Assembly (NCBI GenBank): GCA_902762795.1
Contig: CACWPM010000015.1
Coordinates: 39,639-103,638, forward strand
Direction of reading: 5' to 3'
DNA: 64,000 nucleotides
DNA from: Fibrobacter succinogenes
GTDB lineage: Bacteria; Fibrobacterota; Fibrobacteria; Fibrobacterales; Fibrobacteraceae
The stretch's first letter is position 1; each line of letters starts with the position of its first letter. Both the position numbers and the translations under genes were made by a program. The notes under the pieces are model-generated. The model saw nothing but the letters and a program-made list of their open reading frames with translations. It was not told the DNA's origin and made no database searches. Below are positions 1 to 9,065 of the stretch, one piece after another.

Positions 1-29
1 TAAATTTTTCTCCTTAAATCCAATAAAAG

Positions 30-58
30 CTGCGCAAAAATGCGTGGCTTTTTTTTGT
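30..58 (+). terminator. Rho-independent terminator of an upstream gene
   Basis: An imperfect stem (AGC-TGCGCA with TGCGT-GCT) is followed by a run of T. The gene it would terminate lies before the window. Confidence 0.55.
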
Positions 59-201
59 AGTAGGCGGTAGGAAGTTGGAAGTAAAAAAGCGGGTAAACAC
101 AGTTAATACAGATACGCACAAAAATTCAGTTTTTAGTAATACAACGCAATGGTAATATTACATATTTTTATGGAGTAATAACAATCCTCATCTCCTCCAA
201 A

Positions 202-229
202 GCCGCGTAAGCAATTATGCGGTTTTTTA
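202..229 (+). terminator. Rho-independent terminator upstream of the first gene
   Basis: The stem CCGC-TAA pairs with TTA-GCGG and is followed by TTTTTT. It ends about 30 bp before the first CDS and insulates it from upstream transcription. The 58-200 stretch between the two terminators holds no ORF I can support. Confidence 0.6.
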
Positions 230-257
230 TTTGTTCTCAATTTTCTAAATTACCATC

Positions 258-3200
258 ATGAAGTTTAAGATTAAGAGTTTTATTGCAGCCTGCTCCGCGT
301 TATTTTTGGCAGGAACAGCGAACGCTGCCGGATTTTACGGCAACCAGAGCGATATCAAATGGAAAACAGCCGCCACGGAGCATTTCCAGTTCATCTACCC
401 GATGGAATATTCCACGCACGCCTCGAAAGTTTCCGCCTACGCCGAGGCCGTCTACGATTCCGTCACGAGCCGCTACCACAAGGCACTCCCCGGTCGCGTC
501 AGCGCCGTATTGAACAATGCGCTCTACAGTAACGGTAGCGCCATTCCGAGCGAAAACGCAGTAAACCTCTGGCTCACCAACTGGGATTTCAAGATCCGCA
601 GCAGCCACGGCTGGCTTTCGGACGTCATCACGCATGAATTCAGCCACCTCGTGAGTATCGAAAGCGGAACAAAAATCATCCCGAACCTTTACGGTATCCA
701 ATTAAGCTATTCCGATTATTTCAACGAACGCACCCGAACAGATTTTCTCACGATGATTCCGTTTACGTTGCAGCCGCTCTGGTTTGCCGAAGGCACAGCG
801 CAATACGAATCCGCGCGCATGGGCTTTGACGCCTGGGACACGCACCGCGACATGCTCCTCCGCACAGCGGCATTAAACGATAGCCTCATGACGCTCCCGT
901 ACATGCACGACTTTTCAGGAAATTCGCTCCTCGCCGAACTAGGCCCGTACACACAGGGATTTTCGCTCGTACTCTACATTGCAAAGCACTACGGAGACGA
1001 AGCCATCCCGAACATATGGAAAGAACTTGGCCGTCCCTACCGCGCAACGCTCAACGGCGCCATCCAAAAAGTTCTCGGTATTAGCGAAACAGAACTTTAC
1101 AACGCCTGGAAAAAGGAGATCACGGAGCAATACAAAGCGCAAATGGATTCTCTCGGAACACTTGTCGAAGGTATCAAAATCACAAAGGACGCGTTTTGGC
1201 AAGATTTCCCGGTCGTAAGCGGCAAGAACCTTTACGGCGTTTCGAACTTTGGAGGCCCTTGGTTTGACGGAAGCGTGTTCAAGATACCGCTGGAAGACTC
1301 GCTCAAGACGAACGACAGTACAGCAAATGCGGCGAATTCCAACAATGTTGTCGATGGCGTAGAAATTGGCGATATCAAAATTGAAGGTTCCGACAGCACC
1401 CTTATCGATATTTCAAAATTTGCAAAGTCCGGTTTTAAGGCAAAGAAGCCCTGGTTCGACAAAGGCATCGATGTCTACAACGACAGCCTCCGCGGGCCCA
1501 TCCTCGCCTATATCTGTTACCAAAACCGCGACAAGAACGGACATGCGCACTTCGACGTTGCCGTGAGCGACACGAACAAGAACGAACGTTCCATCACATA
1601 CCTTGCCGATGCAGTCTACCCCTCGTTCAACAAACAAGGGACAGCCATCGTCTTTGCAAGGCGAGACCCGTTCAGCACACGCTTTACGCTGAGCAAGGTT
1701 CCCTTCAAAAGCGATTTGAAAAACGCTACGGCAGAAGACCCCATCGATATTTACAGACCCGATTCTTCGTTACTTTACTATAACATCTACAGTCCAAAAT
1801 TCAGCCCAGACGGTAAGCGCATCGCATTCAGTTTTTTCGACGACAAGCAACGCGGAATCGCCATTATCGACACAAACGGCAAGAATTTCAAAATCGTAAG
1901 CAACGCAGGCTATGATGAACGCGATGTCGCATGGATTGACAACGATAAAATCATTTTCGCAAGCAACAGGAACAACATATTCAACCTCATCGAAAAAAAC
2001 TTGAACACAGGAAAAGAACGAGCGCTCACGAACGTTGTCGGAGGTGCTTTCACGCCGACACTTGCTGGCGATACGATTTTCTTTACGCAATACGACAAGG
2101 ACGGCTTTTCGCTTTACAAATTACCTTATAAAAAGGAAGCAGAACCTGTTTACCGCGATAGTATCGTCGCGACGGTTCTCGACAGCGTTCTACAACACGC
2201 CGATACGATTCAGGTCGCTTGCGCTAATTTTGCAAACGCTTCCGATTCTGCGAAGTCCGCAACGGCTACTACGACAGCCACGGTTCCGGCCTCAAGCGTA
2301 TCGAGCGTCGCAGATTCTACCGCTTGTACCGTTCCGCGAATCGTTTTGCGCAAAGACATTATTCAAGTAGAACATCGCGATACAATCAAAGTCGCCGTAA
2401 TCGACACGACCCAACGCGAAATAAAATTGTACGGATCGATTCCGCAAAAAATCCAAAAAGAGCTAGAACTCGTTGACCGAGAATTTGCAGGCGCCGAACG
2501 CAATTACAAGCCCATTCCCAACACTCCGCTATTCGTCCCTATCTTGAGCTTCACCGAAAACGCACCGACACTGACCGTTTTTGGCGATGGCGAAACAAAG
2601 GCAAAGCTCGGGCTTGCAGTCGTCATCAGCGATGCCCTAAAAAAGAACAACGTGCAATTAGGGTTACTGCTAGAACTAGGAAAGGGTATTGATTACATCA
2701 ACAGTTCCGGTTTCAACCCAAAACAAGAAAAGGAATTTTTCATCTCGTGGGACAACCACAGCACTCCGCTAGACCTAGGAATTTCGTACAACTACGTAAA
2801 CTACACAAGCTCAGACACAACAACAAACGAAGACGTCAGGTCCAAAGGCGGAGACAGCGTCAGTACGTTCCATTACGCCTCTTCGATGCAATCCATCACA
2901 GGAACCATCGGCTACAGCATTTTCAAAACGATAGACACATTACAAGCAGCAATCAGTTACGACTGGGCCGATATAAACCAATACGAAGACAATGTTTCAT
3001 GGACATACCACAAACGGATTTCCGCAATAATCGGTTTGGGCCTACATGGCGATAACGAAGGCGAAAACAGTTCGGGAATTTCAGGGCAGGGAAACGGAAT
3101 GTTCCTTTTCTATCAATACTCGAGCAACGACCTTAAACGAAACGGTTCATTTGCCGAAAGTTTCACCATCACGGAGAATGGAGCACTCATCCCCCAATAT

Positions 3201-3830
3201 CGAAACTTCAAGCTTCATGAATTCGGTCTCAATCTTTATGGTAGCATACAGACGCCGTTTCTCCATGCAAGACTTGCCGCCGGCGGAAAAATCACAAGCA
3301 TATTCAACTGGAATACAAACGGCACCAAAAACAAAGACGGCAAGGACACGCTCGATTCATATTACTTCATGCCAGTATTCCTTGACGGTTACCCCTACCT
3401 CCGTAGCGCTGAGAACTACACTCGTGCAGGTACAAGAACTGCGACGGCCGAACTCCATTACCTCTACCCCATTTACGATGACTGGAGGCATGATTTTTGG
3501 ATATTCTCTACACGCAGTTTATACGTAGATTTATTTGCACAAATCGGTGCCGCATGGAACGGCAGCTTCTTCACAGACAAGTTTACAAAACATGGTTTTT
3601 GGGACCGTTCTATCGGACTCAGTTTCCGCATGAGCAACAAGATTTGGGATAACGTTCCACTCGATATTTCACTCACATTTGCACGTGGACTCGACCGCAT
3701 AGGCAAAGACAACGACTTACACGGAGGAACAAAGTTGAATCCGATCGACTTGCCGTTGCTGTCCAAAAACATCTGTCCGACAAGAATCAAGTTTGCCATC
3801 GGGATGGGATTCATAAACTCATGGCAGTAA
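258..3830 (+). CDS. Secreted gluzincin-type metalloprotease with beta-propeller region and C-terminal beta-barrel
   Basis: This is a 1190-residue exported protein. Residues 1-23 form a signal peptide ending TANA. A zinc-protease motif HEFSH lies at 126-130, and a downstream WFAEG segment near 174 supplies a likely third (Glu) zinc ligand, as in gluzincins of the peptidase MA clan. Residues about 400-680 contain repeated TolB/WD40-like strands (for example FSPDGKRIAFSF). A Thr/Ala/Ser-rich linker follows near 660-690. From about 790 to the end alternating strands resemble a surface-antigen or patatin-type outer-membrane barrel. The likely place of action is the outer membrane with the protease domain exposed; the substrate is unknown. 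The ATG has no Shine-Dalgarno, but a TAAATT box ends 6 nt before it, so the mRNA may be leaderless. The fold assignment is by eye. Proteolytic activity is inferred from the HExxH motif only. Confidence 0.75.
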   Translation: MKFKIKSFIAACSALFLAGTANAAGFYGNQSDIKWKTAATEHFQFIYPMEYSTHASKVSAYAEAVYDSVTSRYHKALPGRVSAVLNNALYSNGSAIPSENAVNLWLTNWDFKIRSSHGWLSDVITHEFSHLVSIESGTKIIPNLYGIQLSYSDYFNERTRTDFLTMIPFTLQPLWFAEGTAQYESARMGFDAWDTHRDMLLRTAALNDSLMTLPYMHDFSGNSLLAELGPYTQGFSLVLYIAKHYGDEAIPNIWKELGRPYRATLNGAIQKVLGISETELYNAWKKEITEQYKAQMDSLGTLVEGIKITKDAFWQDFPVVSGKNLYGVSNFGGPWFDGSVFKIPLEDSLKTNDSTANAANSNNVVDGVEIGDIKIEGSDSTLIDISKFAKSGFKAKKPWFDKGIDVYNDSLRGPILAYICYQNRDKNGHAHFDVAVSDTNKNERSITYLADAVYPSFNKQGTAIVFARRDPFSTRFTLSKVPFKSDLKNATAEDPIDIYRPDSSLLYYNIYSPKFSPDGKRIAFSFFDDKQRGIAIIDTNGKNFKIVSNAGYDERDVAWIDNDKIIFASNRNNIFNLIEKNLNTGKERALTNVVGGAFTPTLAGDTIFFTQYDKDGFSLYKLPYKKEAEPVYRDSIVATVLDSVLQHADTIQVACANFANASDSAKSATATTTATVPASSVSSVADSTACTVPRIVLRKDIIQVEHRDTIKVAVIDTTQREIKLYGSIPQKIQKELELVDREFAGAERNYKPIPNTPLFVPILSFTENAPTLTVFGDGETKAKLGLAVVISDALKKNNVQLGLLLELGKGIDYINSSGFNPKQEKEFFISWDNHSTPLDLGISYNYVNYTSSDTTTNEDVRSKGGDSVSTFHYASSMQSITGTIGYSIFKTIDTLQAAISYDWADINQYEDNVSWTYHKRISAIIGLGLHGDNEGENSSGISGQGNGMFLFYQYSSNDLKRNGSFAESFTITENGALIPQYRNFKLHEFGLNLYGSIQTPFLHARLAAGGKITSIFNWNTNGTKNKDGKDTLDSYYFMPVFLDGYPYLRSAENYTRAGTRTATAELHYLYPIYDDWRHDFWIFSTRSLYVDLFAQIGAAWNGSFFTDKFTKHGFWDRSIGLSFRMSNKIWDNVPLDISLTFARGLDRIGKDNDLHGGTKLNPIDLPLLSKNICPTRIKFAIGMGFINSWQ

Positions 3831-3891
3831 CCATGCATATATAGCAACGTCTGCAATCCGGTCATTAACCCTAGACTGTAGACAAACACAT

Positions 3892-3914
3892 AGCGGCGCG
3901 AAGCCGCTTTTTTT
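3892..3914 (+). terminator. Rho-independent terminator
   Basis: AGCGGC and GCCGCT pair around GCGAA and are followed by seven T. It terminates the metalloprotease gene. Between here and 4175 I see no gene or clear signal. Confidence 0.75.
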
Positions 3915-4208
3915 CTATATACAAGCACAATTTTTTACAGTTTACATTTTTTCTTAGCATCAATTAAATTTATCTGCAAAAGCCATACAACGGGTTCTTC
4001 AGAATGCTAAATGCAGGTCATCTACATTCGCAACGGCAGACAATTCCTCTACAAGCAAGAAATGATCCGAATTAAAATTTGAAATTTGTCATTTTTAGAT
4101 CAATTTCGCCTTATTTGTTGTCTTTTGCAATAACGAAAAAGGCCCAGGGCGCAAAGAGATTGCCACACTTTGAATTCAGATTATAAGCGACTCGATATTG
4201 GAGGGTAA

Positions 4209-4319
4209 ATGAAAATCGTATCCGCAGCAGTTATGTCGTTGATGGGCGCAGTCGCTTATGCCGGCCCCATTACCACCGTTCCCTGGAATGGCAATATAAT
4301 CATCGACAATCGTAATTGA
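4209..4319 (+). pseudogene. Truncated 5' end of a secreted-protein gene
   Basis: GGAGGG precedes an ATG that opens a 36-codon frame. It begins MKIVSAAVMSLMGAVAYA, a typical signal peptide with an AYA cleavage site, continues GPITTVPWNGN and stops at TGA 4317-4319. The reading frame looks like the start of an exported protein whose body has been lost. The loss coincides with the point where the antisense ORF6N homology also ends, near 4300, so a deletion or recombination junction lies there. The parent family was not identified. Confidence 0.5.
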
Positions 4320-4941
4320 CTTTTTCGCCAAACCATAAATCTGCATATAGGCGACATCCGCTTCCAGCTTACGCCCGTTCAAAATCAAGAAATGTTTGAA
4401 AGTGCTAGGATCAATGAAATTTTCCATGACCTTTTGAAGGTCCGACTTCATCACAGAAACATCTTCACGAGTCTCGGCAAGGCCGTCACGAATCTCAGCA
4501 ATATCCTTCGTATTCTGAACAGTATGTGAAGCAATTTGAGCTATGCCATCAGTACCCAGCAAACTTCGATTTTCAGCAGCAATGTAGTCCTTCATCTGCT
4601 TAAAAAGGCGGATAAGAGCCTTGCTTTGAGCCGTAGCACGCTCACCCTTGAGAACCGTCATGAGCATGTAAATACCCTGCTCGGTAAATGCAAAGGGCAA
4701 ATATTTTGTATACTTACCCTGTTTCAGTGTCATTTCTTTCAACTCTAAATAAGTTTCAGTAAATTCTAAGGTGCAATTTTTGCACCTTAGAATTTCGTAA
4801 TACTCTTCTTTTGTCAACTGAAATCGAAAATCTTCATCAAATTTTTCAATATTATTCTTGACCTGTCGATTGAAAGCCTTTGTACTACACCCATAAATCT
4901 CAGCCAAATCAGCATCAAGCATTACCTTGAGCCCACGGATG

Positions 4942-5034
4942 GTGTAGATCCGCAATTAGCGAGTGTCGCGAAAACAAGCTTGCTTGTTTTCATGACCGAG
5001 CTTTAGCGGATAGAACGAAGTACATTCGCGACTT
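4942..5034 (+). repeat. T-core-T'-GNA-T element, copy a, inside the ORF6N gene
   Basis: The core left half is GCGAGTGTCGCG and the right half CATGACCGAGC. They flank the hairpin AAAACAAG-CTTG-CTTGTTTT. The outer stem is ATCCGC with GCGGAT, and a GAA triloop (5017-5019) follows. The two flanks are related coding segments of the host gene (sense: CGGATCTAC and CGAATGTAC, both encoding R-I/M-Y), so part of the target appears duplicated. Confidence 0.7.
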
Positions 5035-5227
5035 GAGCATATTCTCATCAATAAGGGAAAATTCAGACTTTGCCGAAACATCAACTTCGCCAATATTTGT
5101 GGCTGCGGCAACAACTTTTTTCATTTTTCACTCCTTTGCGGAACAAGCTAAAAATCCGCAAATACAAATTCTACGATTACAAAATACACAAATGTTCACC
5201 ATTTGTCAAGAGGTGGATTTTTTTGCA

Positions 5228-5246
5228 GGGATAAGCATAAGGCGAT
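5228..5246 (+). repeat. Truncated core half of the same element family
   Basis: GCATAAGGCGA matches the left core and its flank as seen in copy b, in the opposite orientation. It is then cut off by a GTCATTCC hairpin repeat at 5261. Confidence 0.35.
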
Positions 5247-5260
5247 TCATCACATCGAAT

Positions 5261-5290
5261 TGTCATTCCCGACTTGATCGGGAATCTCCT
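5261..5290 (+). repeat. GTCATTCC...GGAATC hairpin repeat
   Basis: The stem TTCCCGA pairs with TCGGGAA around CTTGA. Short intergenic hairpins anchored by GTCAT recur through the window and resemble repeats known from many bacteria. Confidence 0.6.
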
Positions 5291-5293
5291 TTT

Positions 5294-5391
5294 TATATTG
5301 CCCCCCTTCAGGGTGCATTTAGCATGGCTCAGTCATGCCAACTCATGCAAGCATGGTTGTCGCGACATTCGCCTTATGCTAAATTTCATCA
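5294..5391 (-). repeat. T-core-T'-GNA-T element, copy b
   Basis: On the minus strand the core is GGCGAATGTCGCG ... CATGACTGAGCC around CAACCATG-CTTG-CATGAGTTG. The outer stem ATTTAGCAT pairs perfectly with ATGCTAAAT (9 bp). A GAA triloop joins CACCCT to GGGGGG. The rest of 5392-5658 holds small hairpins (for example at 5500-5522) but no supportable gene. Confidence 0.75.
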
Positions 5392-5658
5392 CGACATAGC
5401 TCCGTACCGAATGGTTCGGAGCGACCGGATTTTTTGAGATTCGTCTCTTATTCTCACAACTGAAACTACCACTTTCAATCAACACGAGGATAAGACGAGC
5501 GCTCACGTCCCTATGGGGCGTGGGTCGTTTGTGCTTATTGTGTTGAAGGGTGTGGTAGCCCGCAGTTGTGATAAGTGCATCGACTCCACGCCTTTTTTAT
5601 TGGATTTCGAAAGCTCTAGAGTAAGTGTCGAATCAGATGCTTACATAAGGAGCTTAGA

Positions 5659-7935
5659 ATGGCAAAGAAAAAGAGTGAAACACAAACAGAAAACTTGTTC
5701 CGTAGCTTTTATGGAACGAATACATTCTTGGAAAAATCAGCCATTCCTGATTTTTATGGTTTTACATCAAAAAGAAAAACTGGTGAAAAAGGATATCCCG
5801 ACTTCTTTAAAGATTGTGACAAATATTGTATAATAGTTGAAGCCAAAGCCGACAATTTCAAATTGGCCATTGACGAAGTCAAATGGTACATGGAACACAA
5901 TTTAATCGAAAACAAGGATATTATTGGTATTGCTATATCAGGTCAAGCCAAAGATAGCATTCAAATAAAATACTTTTGCAAGCTTTTAATAGACGATAAT
6001 TTGTCAAAAATAGATAATTTAACAGATGCAGAAACAATACTCTCTTTAAACAATATTGAAAAAATATACACACGAAAGAAATATGGAGATACAATATCAG
6101 ACGAAGCATTAACAACATTTTTGTCAGAATTAAATAAAAAATTTCACGACAAAAGCAGAGTAAGAGATACAAACAGAAGCTTGTTCTTTTCAGGATTAAT
6201 GATAGCCCTAAACGACAAGACTTTTCAAAAGACCTACAGGAGCATAGAAAAGCCAGAGTCAGGCATTGAGGCCGGCAACTTAAACGAAGCAATTTTAACC
6301 GCAATTACAAACCAATTGAAAGATAAAGCGAACAGTTTTAGTAAAAAAATAGTATGGAAAGACTGCTTCGCATTTATAAGAACCATTAGTTTTCCTTTGA
6401 TTGAATACAAAAGGATTATTAAGGATATAGAAGAAAAAATATTCATTCCATTCAAACACGAAGAAAAATATGACATTCTAGGAAAAGCATATAAGATATT
6501 TTTATCTAGAGCAGGAAAAATTGAAAATAAGAATATCATTTTAACTCCCGATCACATAAAAGATTTAATGGTTAAATTAGCCAATCTATCTGTCGATGAT
6601 GTTGTTTTAGACACGTGTACTGGACCTGGCGGATTTCTAATGTTTGCTTTAGAAAAATTGGTAAGCCTCGCTAATGGAGATGACGATACAATTGAACACA
6701 TAACCAATCACCAATTAATCGGCTTTGAAATAGACCCCGTACTTTATTCCCTCGCTTGTTCAAACATGTTCTTGCACGGCGATGGCAGAAGCAATATGAT
6801 ACACAGAAGCAGTCTACTTGATGTAGATAATCTTGTGGAAGATGATGGGCAAAAACTTTTAAATTACATTCATAGTTTGAAACCAAGAAAGTGCATAATC
6901 AATCCTCCATACGAAAACAACCTCGCCTTTGAATTTGTTTGGTCTGCTATTGACTATTTAGAGCCGGATGGTGAATTAATTGTCATTATGCCATCAATCA
7001 CTTTGGAGCAAAATCAAGAAAAGGCCTCTAAAAGAAAACTGCTAAAAAGCACTGAGAATCTACTGAAAAAAGCAACGTTAAACTTTGAAATTAAGATGCC
7101 TCCAACACTTTTTAGAGAACAAGGAAGGACGATTCAAACTTCTATTTTTGGATTCACAAAAAAACCGCATAACCAAGACAAGAATGTTCTCTTTTACAAC
7201 CTCAAAGACGACGGCTTGGAGAGTATTCAACATAAAGGACGTGTAGATACAAAAAAACAATGGCCACAAAAAGAAGAAGAAATTTTTGATTGCGTTTTAA
7301 ATGGAACAGAAATACCGGGAAAATCATATAAACGAAAAATATTTATCAAAGGTAAACTGGTTTTACAAAATAAACAAAAAACTCAAAAAGGTTTTGTTCC
7401 TATTGGTGATTTATTCAATGTAATCAAAGACCCGCAGCAAATTCAATCGACAAAGAATGTTCCTGGAGACATACCTTTCATTACAGCCGCAATTGAATGG
7501 AAAACGCACAACAAAGCTTCATTCAAAAAGACGGAAGCCTTAGTTTATGTTGTTGGTGCAGAAGGCTCGCTCGGTAATTGTCATTATATTAATGGAGATT
7601 TCACAGCAAGTTCTCTTTGCCTTGTTTTAACAGAAAAGAATAAAGAACAATACCCCGTAAATCTTAAATTTTATCAGTTTTATTTTGAAAGCATTAAACA
7701 AGATGTTCGCAAAGGACTTAACGGTTGGAAAAAGGGAAAATCAAAACAATCAATCAGTCAAAGCCGATTTGAGTCATTCGAAATACCATATACACCAATT
7801 GAAATTCAAAACCAAGTAGTACAAAAAGTAGAGAAAATAAAAAAAGAAATGGAAGATATCGAAAAAAAGAAACATTCGTTGCAAAATCAAATGGATCAAT
7901 TAGTTGATCAGGCATCAAAGCGTACAAACAATTAA
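5659..7935 (+). CDS. Single-chain (type IIG-like) restriction-modification enzyme
   Basis: This 758-residue protein combines three parts. Residues 40-70 carry PD (47-48) and EAK (61-63), the spacing of a PD-(D/E)XK nuclease site. Residues about 290-560 are an HsdM-like N6-adenine methyltransferase, with motif I DTCTGPGGFL near 317 and the catalytic NPPY near 415. Residues about 590-758 look like a target-recognition domain ending in a helical coiled coil rich in Lys and Glu, as in HsdS. The enzyme would methylate and cut the same DNA site without partner subunits. The ATG follows AAGGAG at 8 nt. The gene is far more AT-rich than its neighbours and lies between repeat elements and a broken gene, which suggests horizontal gain. 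The recognition sequence cannot be read from sequence. A methyltransferase with a dead nuclease is the main alternative. Confidence 0.82.
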   Translation: MAKKKSETQTENLFRSFYGTNTFLEKSAIPDFYGFTSKRKTGEKGYPDFFKDCDKYCIIVEAKADNFKLAIDEVKWYMEHNLIENKDIIGIAISGQAKDSIQIKYFCKLLIDDNLSKIDNLTDAETILSLNNIEKIYTRKKYGDTISDEALTTFLSELNKKFHDKSRVRDTNRSLFFSGLMIALNDKTFQKTYRSIEKPESGIEAGNLNEAILTAITNQLKDKANSFSKKIVWKDCFAFIRTISFPLIEYKRIIKDIEEKIFIPFKHEEKYDILGKAYKIFLSRAGKIENKNIILTPDHIKDLMVKLANLSVDDVVLDTCTGPGGFLMFALEKLVSLANGDDDTIEHITNHQLIGFEIDPVLYSLACSNMFLHGDGRSNMIHRSSLLDVDNLVEDDGQKLLNYIHSLKPRKCIINPPYENNLAFEFVWSAIDYLEPDGELIVIMPSITLEQNQEKASKRKLLKSTENLLKKATLNFEIKMPPTLFREQGRTIQTSIFGFTKKPHNQDKNVLFYNLKDDGLESIQHKGRVDTKKQWPQKEEEIFDCVLNGTEIPGKSYKRKIFIKGKLVLQNKQKTQKGFVPIGDLFNVIKDPQQIQSTKNVPGDIPFITAAIEWKTHNKASFKKTEALVYVVGAEGSLGNCHYINGDFTASSLCLVLTEKNKEQYPVNLKFYQFYFESIKQDVRKGLNGWKKGKSKQSISQSRFESFEIPYTPIEIQNQVVQKVEKIKKEMEDIEKKKHSLQNQMDQLVDQASKRTNN

Positions 7936-8002
7936 AGCCCGGGGCGTTGCGGGGCGCGGCGACTGAGCGCCCCGCTCGAAGGGGTGCGCGGATGAATCGG
8001 CT

Positions 8003-8031
8003 AGATTCCGGCTCGGAGGCCGGAATGACGA
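8003..8031 (-). repeat. GTCATTCC hairpin repeat
   Basis: On the minus strand GTCATTCCGGC and GCCGGAATC pair around a short loop. Just before it, 7940-7990 contains a GC-rich stem (GGGGCGC with GCGCCCC) that may terminate the restriction-modification gene. Confidence 0.5.
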
Positions 8032-8045
8032 CGAATAAGAAGCGA

Positions 8046-8146
8046 GGGGACAACTGTATAAGGCGAGCGTTGCGACAGATTGCTCGCAAGCTGTCATAAC
8101 CGAGCCGAACAGTTGAGACTTGAGCGTAGCGAAAGTCTAACGCTTT
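8046..8146 (+). repeat. T-core-T'-GNA-T element, copy c
   Basis: The core is GGCGAGCGTTGCG ... CATAACCGAGCC. The inner hairpin is GACAG-A-TTG CTCG CAA-G-CTGTC, the outer stem AACTGT with ACAGTT, and the final hairpin AGACTTGAGC-GTA-GCGAAAGTCT. All stems differ in sequence from those of the other copies yet pair. Confidence 0.75.
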
Positions 8147-8178
8147 CCCCATCCAATCAAAAAAATTTCAAATTGATA

Positions 8179-8207
8179 TTGACAAACAGTTTCTCTCAAT
8201 TTATATT
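8179..8207 (+). promoter_or_regulatory. Sigma-70-type promoter for the DUF4160 module
   Basis: TTGACA (8179-8184) and TATATT (8202-8207) are separated by 17 bp. This gives a transcript starting about 60 nt before the first gene of the module. Confidence 0.6.
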
Positions 8208-8273
8208 ATAGTGCACAAACGTTCAAAACTTTAAGACCCGCAATTTCAAGCATGTTTGCGGGAAGGAGCAAAA

Positions 8274-8597
8274 ATGACTACTAGCCAAATTAGGCCGAAA
8301 AATGTTATATTGCCCGTAAGCAATATGATGTACCCATTCATGACACTTGACGATAACGCTGAAATAGTCCATTCCGAAATGGGAAAGGACGGTCGCGTCA
8401 AGGTGTACATTGAGAAGCCCGACGCGAAGGACGGCTTCCACCGGGCAACATGCTACTTACCCTCCTATACATGGGAAGATATATTCGGTTTTTCAGATGA
8501 GGAAATCGATCGCTATAAAAAAGTGATTGAGTCTACGGCTCATTTGATAATGGAATTTTCTCAGAAAGGCGGGTTTAGCAATGCCGCAAATCTTTAA
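8274..8597 (+). CDS. Small protein of unknown function, partner of a DUF4160 protein
   Basis: This 107-residue soluble acidic protein starts at the ATG preceded by GGAAGGAG; an upstream in-frame TTG at 8256 lacks such a site. No signal peptide or membrane segment is visible. The middle has beta-strand character (VKVYIEKPD) and the C-terminal half is helical (TWEDIFGFSDEEIDRYKKV). Its 3' end overlaps the next gene by 17 bp, so the two are translationally coupled and share the promoter at 8179. I do not recognise the family. Its position before a DUF4160 gene, which often pairs with a small partner in toxin-antitoxin-like modules, suggests a partner or antitoxin role, but this is inference. Confidence 0.6.
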   Translation: MTTSQIRPKNVILPVSNMMYPFMTLDDNAEIVHSEMGKDGRVKVYIEKPDAKDGFHRATCYLPSYTWEDIFGFSDEEIDRYKKVIESTAHLIMEFSQKGGFSNAANL

Positions 8598-8859
8598 GAT
8601 CGGATCGTTTTGGGTTTATTTCTGGTCTAACGAGAATAATCCGTTAGAACCAATTCACGTCCATGTGTCGGAAGGCACGCCTTCTGCAAACGCAACTAAA
8701 ATTTGGATTACGAAGGCCGGGAAATGCCTCTTGGCTCATAATAATTCGCATATCAACCCGCATGTTTTGCAGAACATTCTCCGAATTATCGAGGCTCGTA
8801 ATGAAGAGGTTGTAAAAAAATGGACGGAATTTTTTAACGAGATATCCTTTTTCTGCTAA
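8581..8859 (+). CDS. DUF4160 domain protein
   Basis: This 92-residue protein matches the DUF4160 pattern: an N-terminal MPQIFKIGSFWVYFWSNE, the conserved HVHV segment (about 27-30), and a C-terminal helix ending VVKKWTEFFNEI. The family is small, cytoplasmic and of unknown biochemical function, and is often found in two-gene modules suspected to be toxin-antitoxin-like. The ATG lies within the end of the preceding gene. The pair stands alone between repeat elements c and d, in keeping with a mobile accessory module. Confidence 0.75.
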   Translation: MPQIFKIGSFWVYFWSNENNPLEPIHVHVSEGTPSANATKIWITKAGKCLLAHNNSHINPHVLQNILRIIEARNEEVVKKWTEFFNEISFFC

Positions 8860-8959
8860 AGACATGTGAATCGCAGAATACTAGCCTTCTCATAGGAATG
8901 CAAAGTTCTTCCCACCATGCTTTTTAAACAGCAATTTTCTCGTCTTTAGTCTCTCGTCT

Positions 8960-9064
8960 ATTTTACTAAATTGGCGCCCTTCGGGCGATTTAGTACGGCT
9001 CGGTCATGACAATTCGTGCAAGCACGATTGTCGCGACGCTCGCCTTTTACTAAATTTGGCGCAT
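8960..9064 (-). repeat. T-core-T'-GNA-T element, copy d, abutting valS
   Basis: On the minus strand the core is GGCGAGCGTCGCG ... CATGACCGAGCC around ACAATCGTG-CTTG-CACGAATTGT. The outer stem is ATTTAGTA with TACTAAAT. The flanks are an almost perfect direct repeat, GCGCCAAATTTAGTAAAA against GCGCCAATTTAGTAAAA, with an inverted copy TACTAAATCGCCC plus GAA between core and second flank. This is the clearest T-core-T'-GNA-T arrangement. It ends 1 bp before the valS start codon. Confidence 0.8.
9051..9058 (+). promoter_or_regulatory. Putative promoter box of valS (TAAATTTG)
   Basis: The box lies 7 nt before the valS ATG and no Shine-Dalgarno is present. It is part of the T flank of element d, so the element has duplicated the promoter box. 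The same TTTACTAAATT sequence lies before dnaE. Confidence 0.45.
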
Positions 9065-9065
9065 T

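Larger units (their letters stand above)
4176..5124 (-). pseudogene. ORF6N (phage antirepressor-like) domain gene, interrupted and truncated
   Basis: The main open part (4176-4955) encodes an ORF6N domain, shown by IYTIRGLKVMLDADLAEIYG and the following basic helix, then a coiled-coil region and a tail matching this family up to SITIVDDYI. The original start is at 5124, after AAAGGAG. From there the reading frame runs MKKVVAAATNIG...LIDENMLKSR and then enters a repeat element (4942-5034), hitting a TGA at 4990-4992. The domain resumes out of frame beyond the element. At the 3' end the family sequence stops and becomes unrelated reading antisense to a truncated secreted-protein gene. The gene is therefore broken twice. 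ORF6N proteins are usually phage or island regulators with DNA-binding potential. A product starting at TTG 4955 is possible but would lack the N-terminus. Confidence 0.75.

Noticed and set aside
170..200. A tRNA- or tmRNA-like 3' end (CATCTCCTCCA)
   Set aside because: No T-arm or matching 5' acceptor can be folded from the preceding bases.
5033..5437. A 134-codon plus-strand frame
   Set aside because: It runs antisense over the ORF6N start and through two repeats; no start signal.
5513..5833. A 106-codon frame before the restriction enzyme
   Set aside because: It overlaps the real start, which has AAGGAG, in another frame and has no features.
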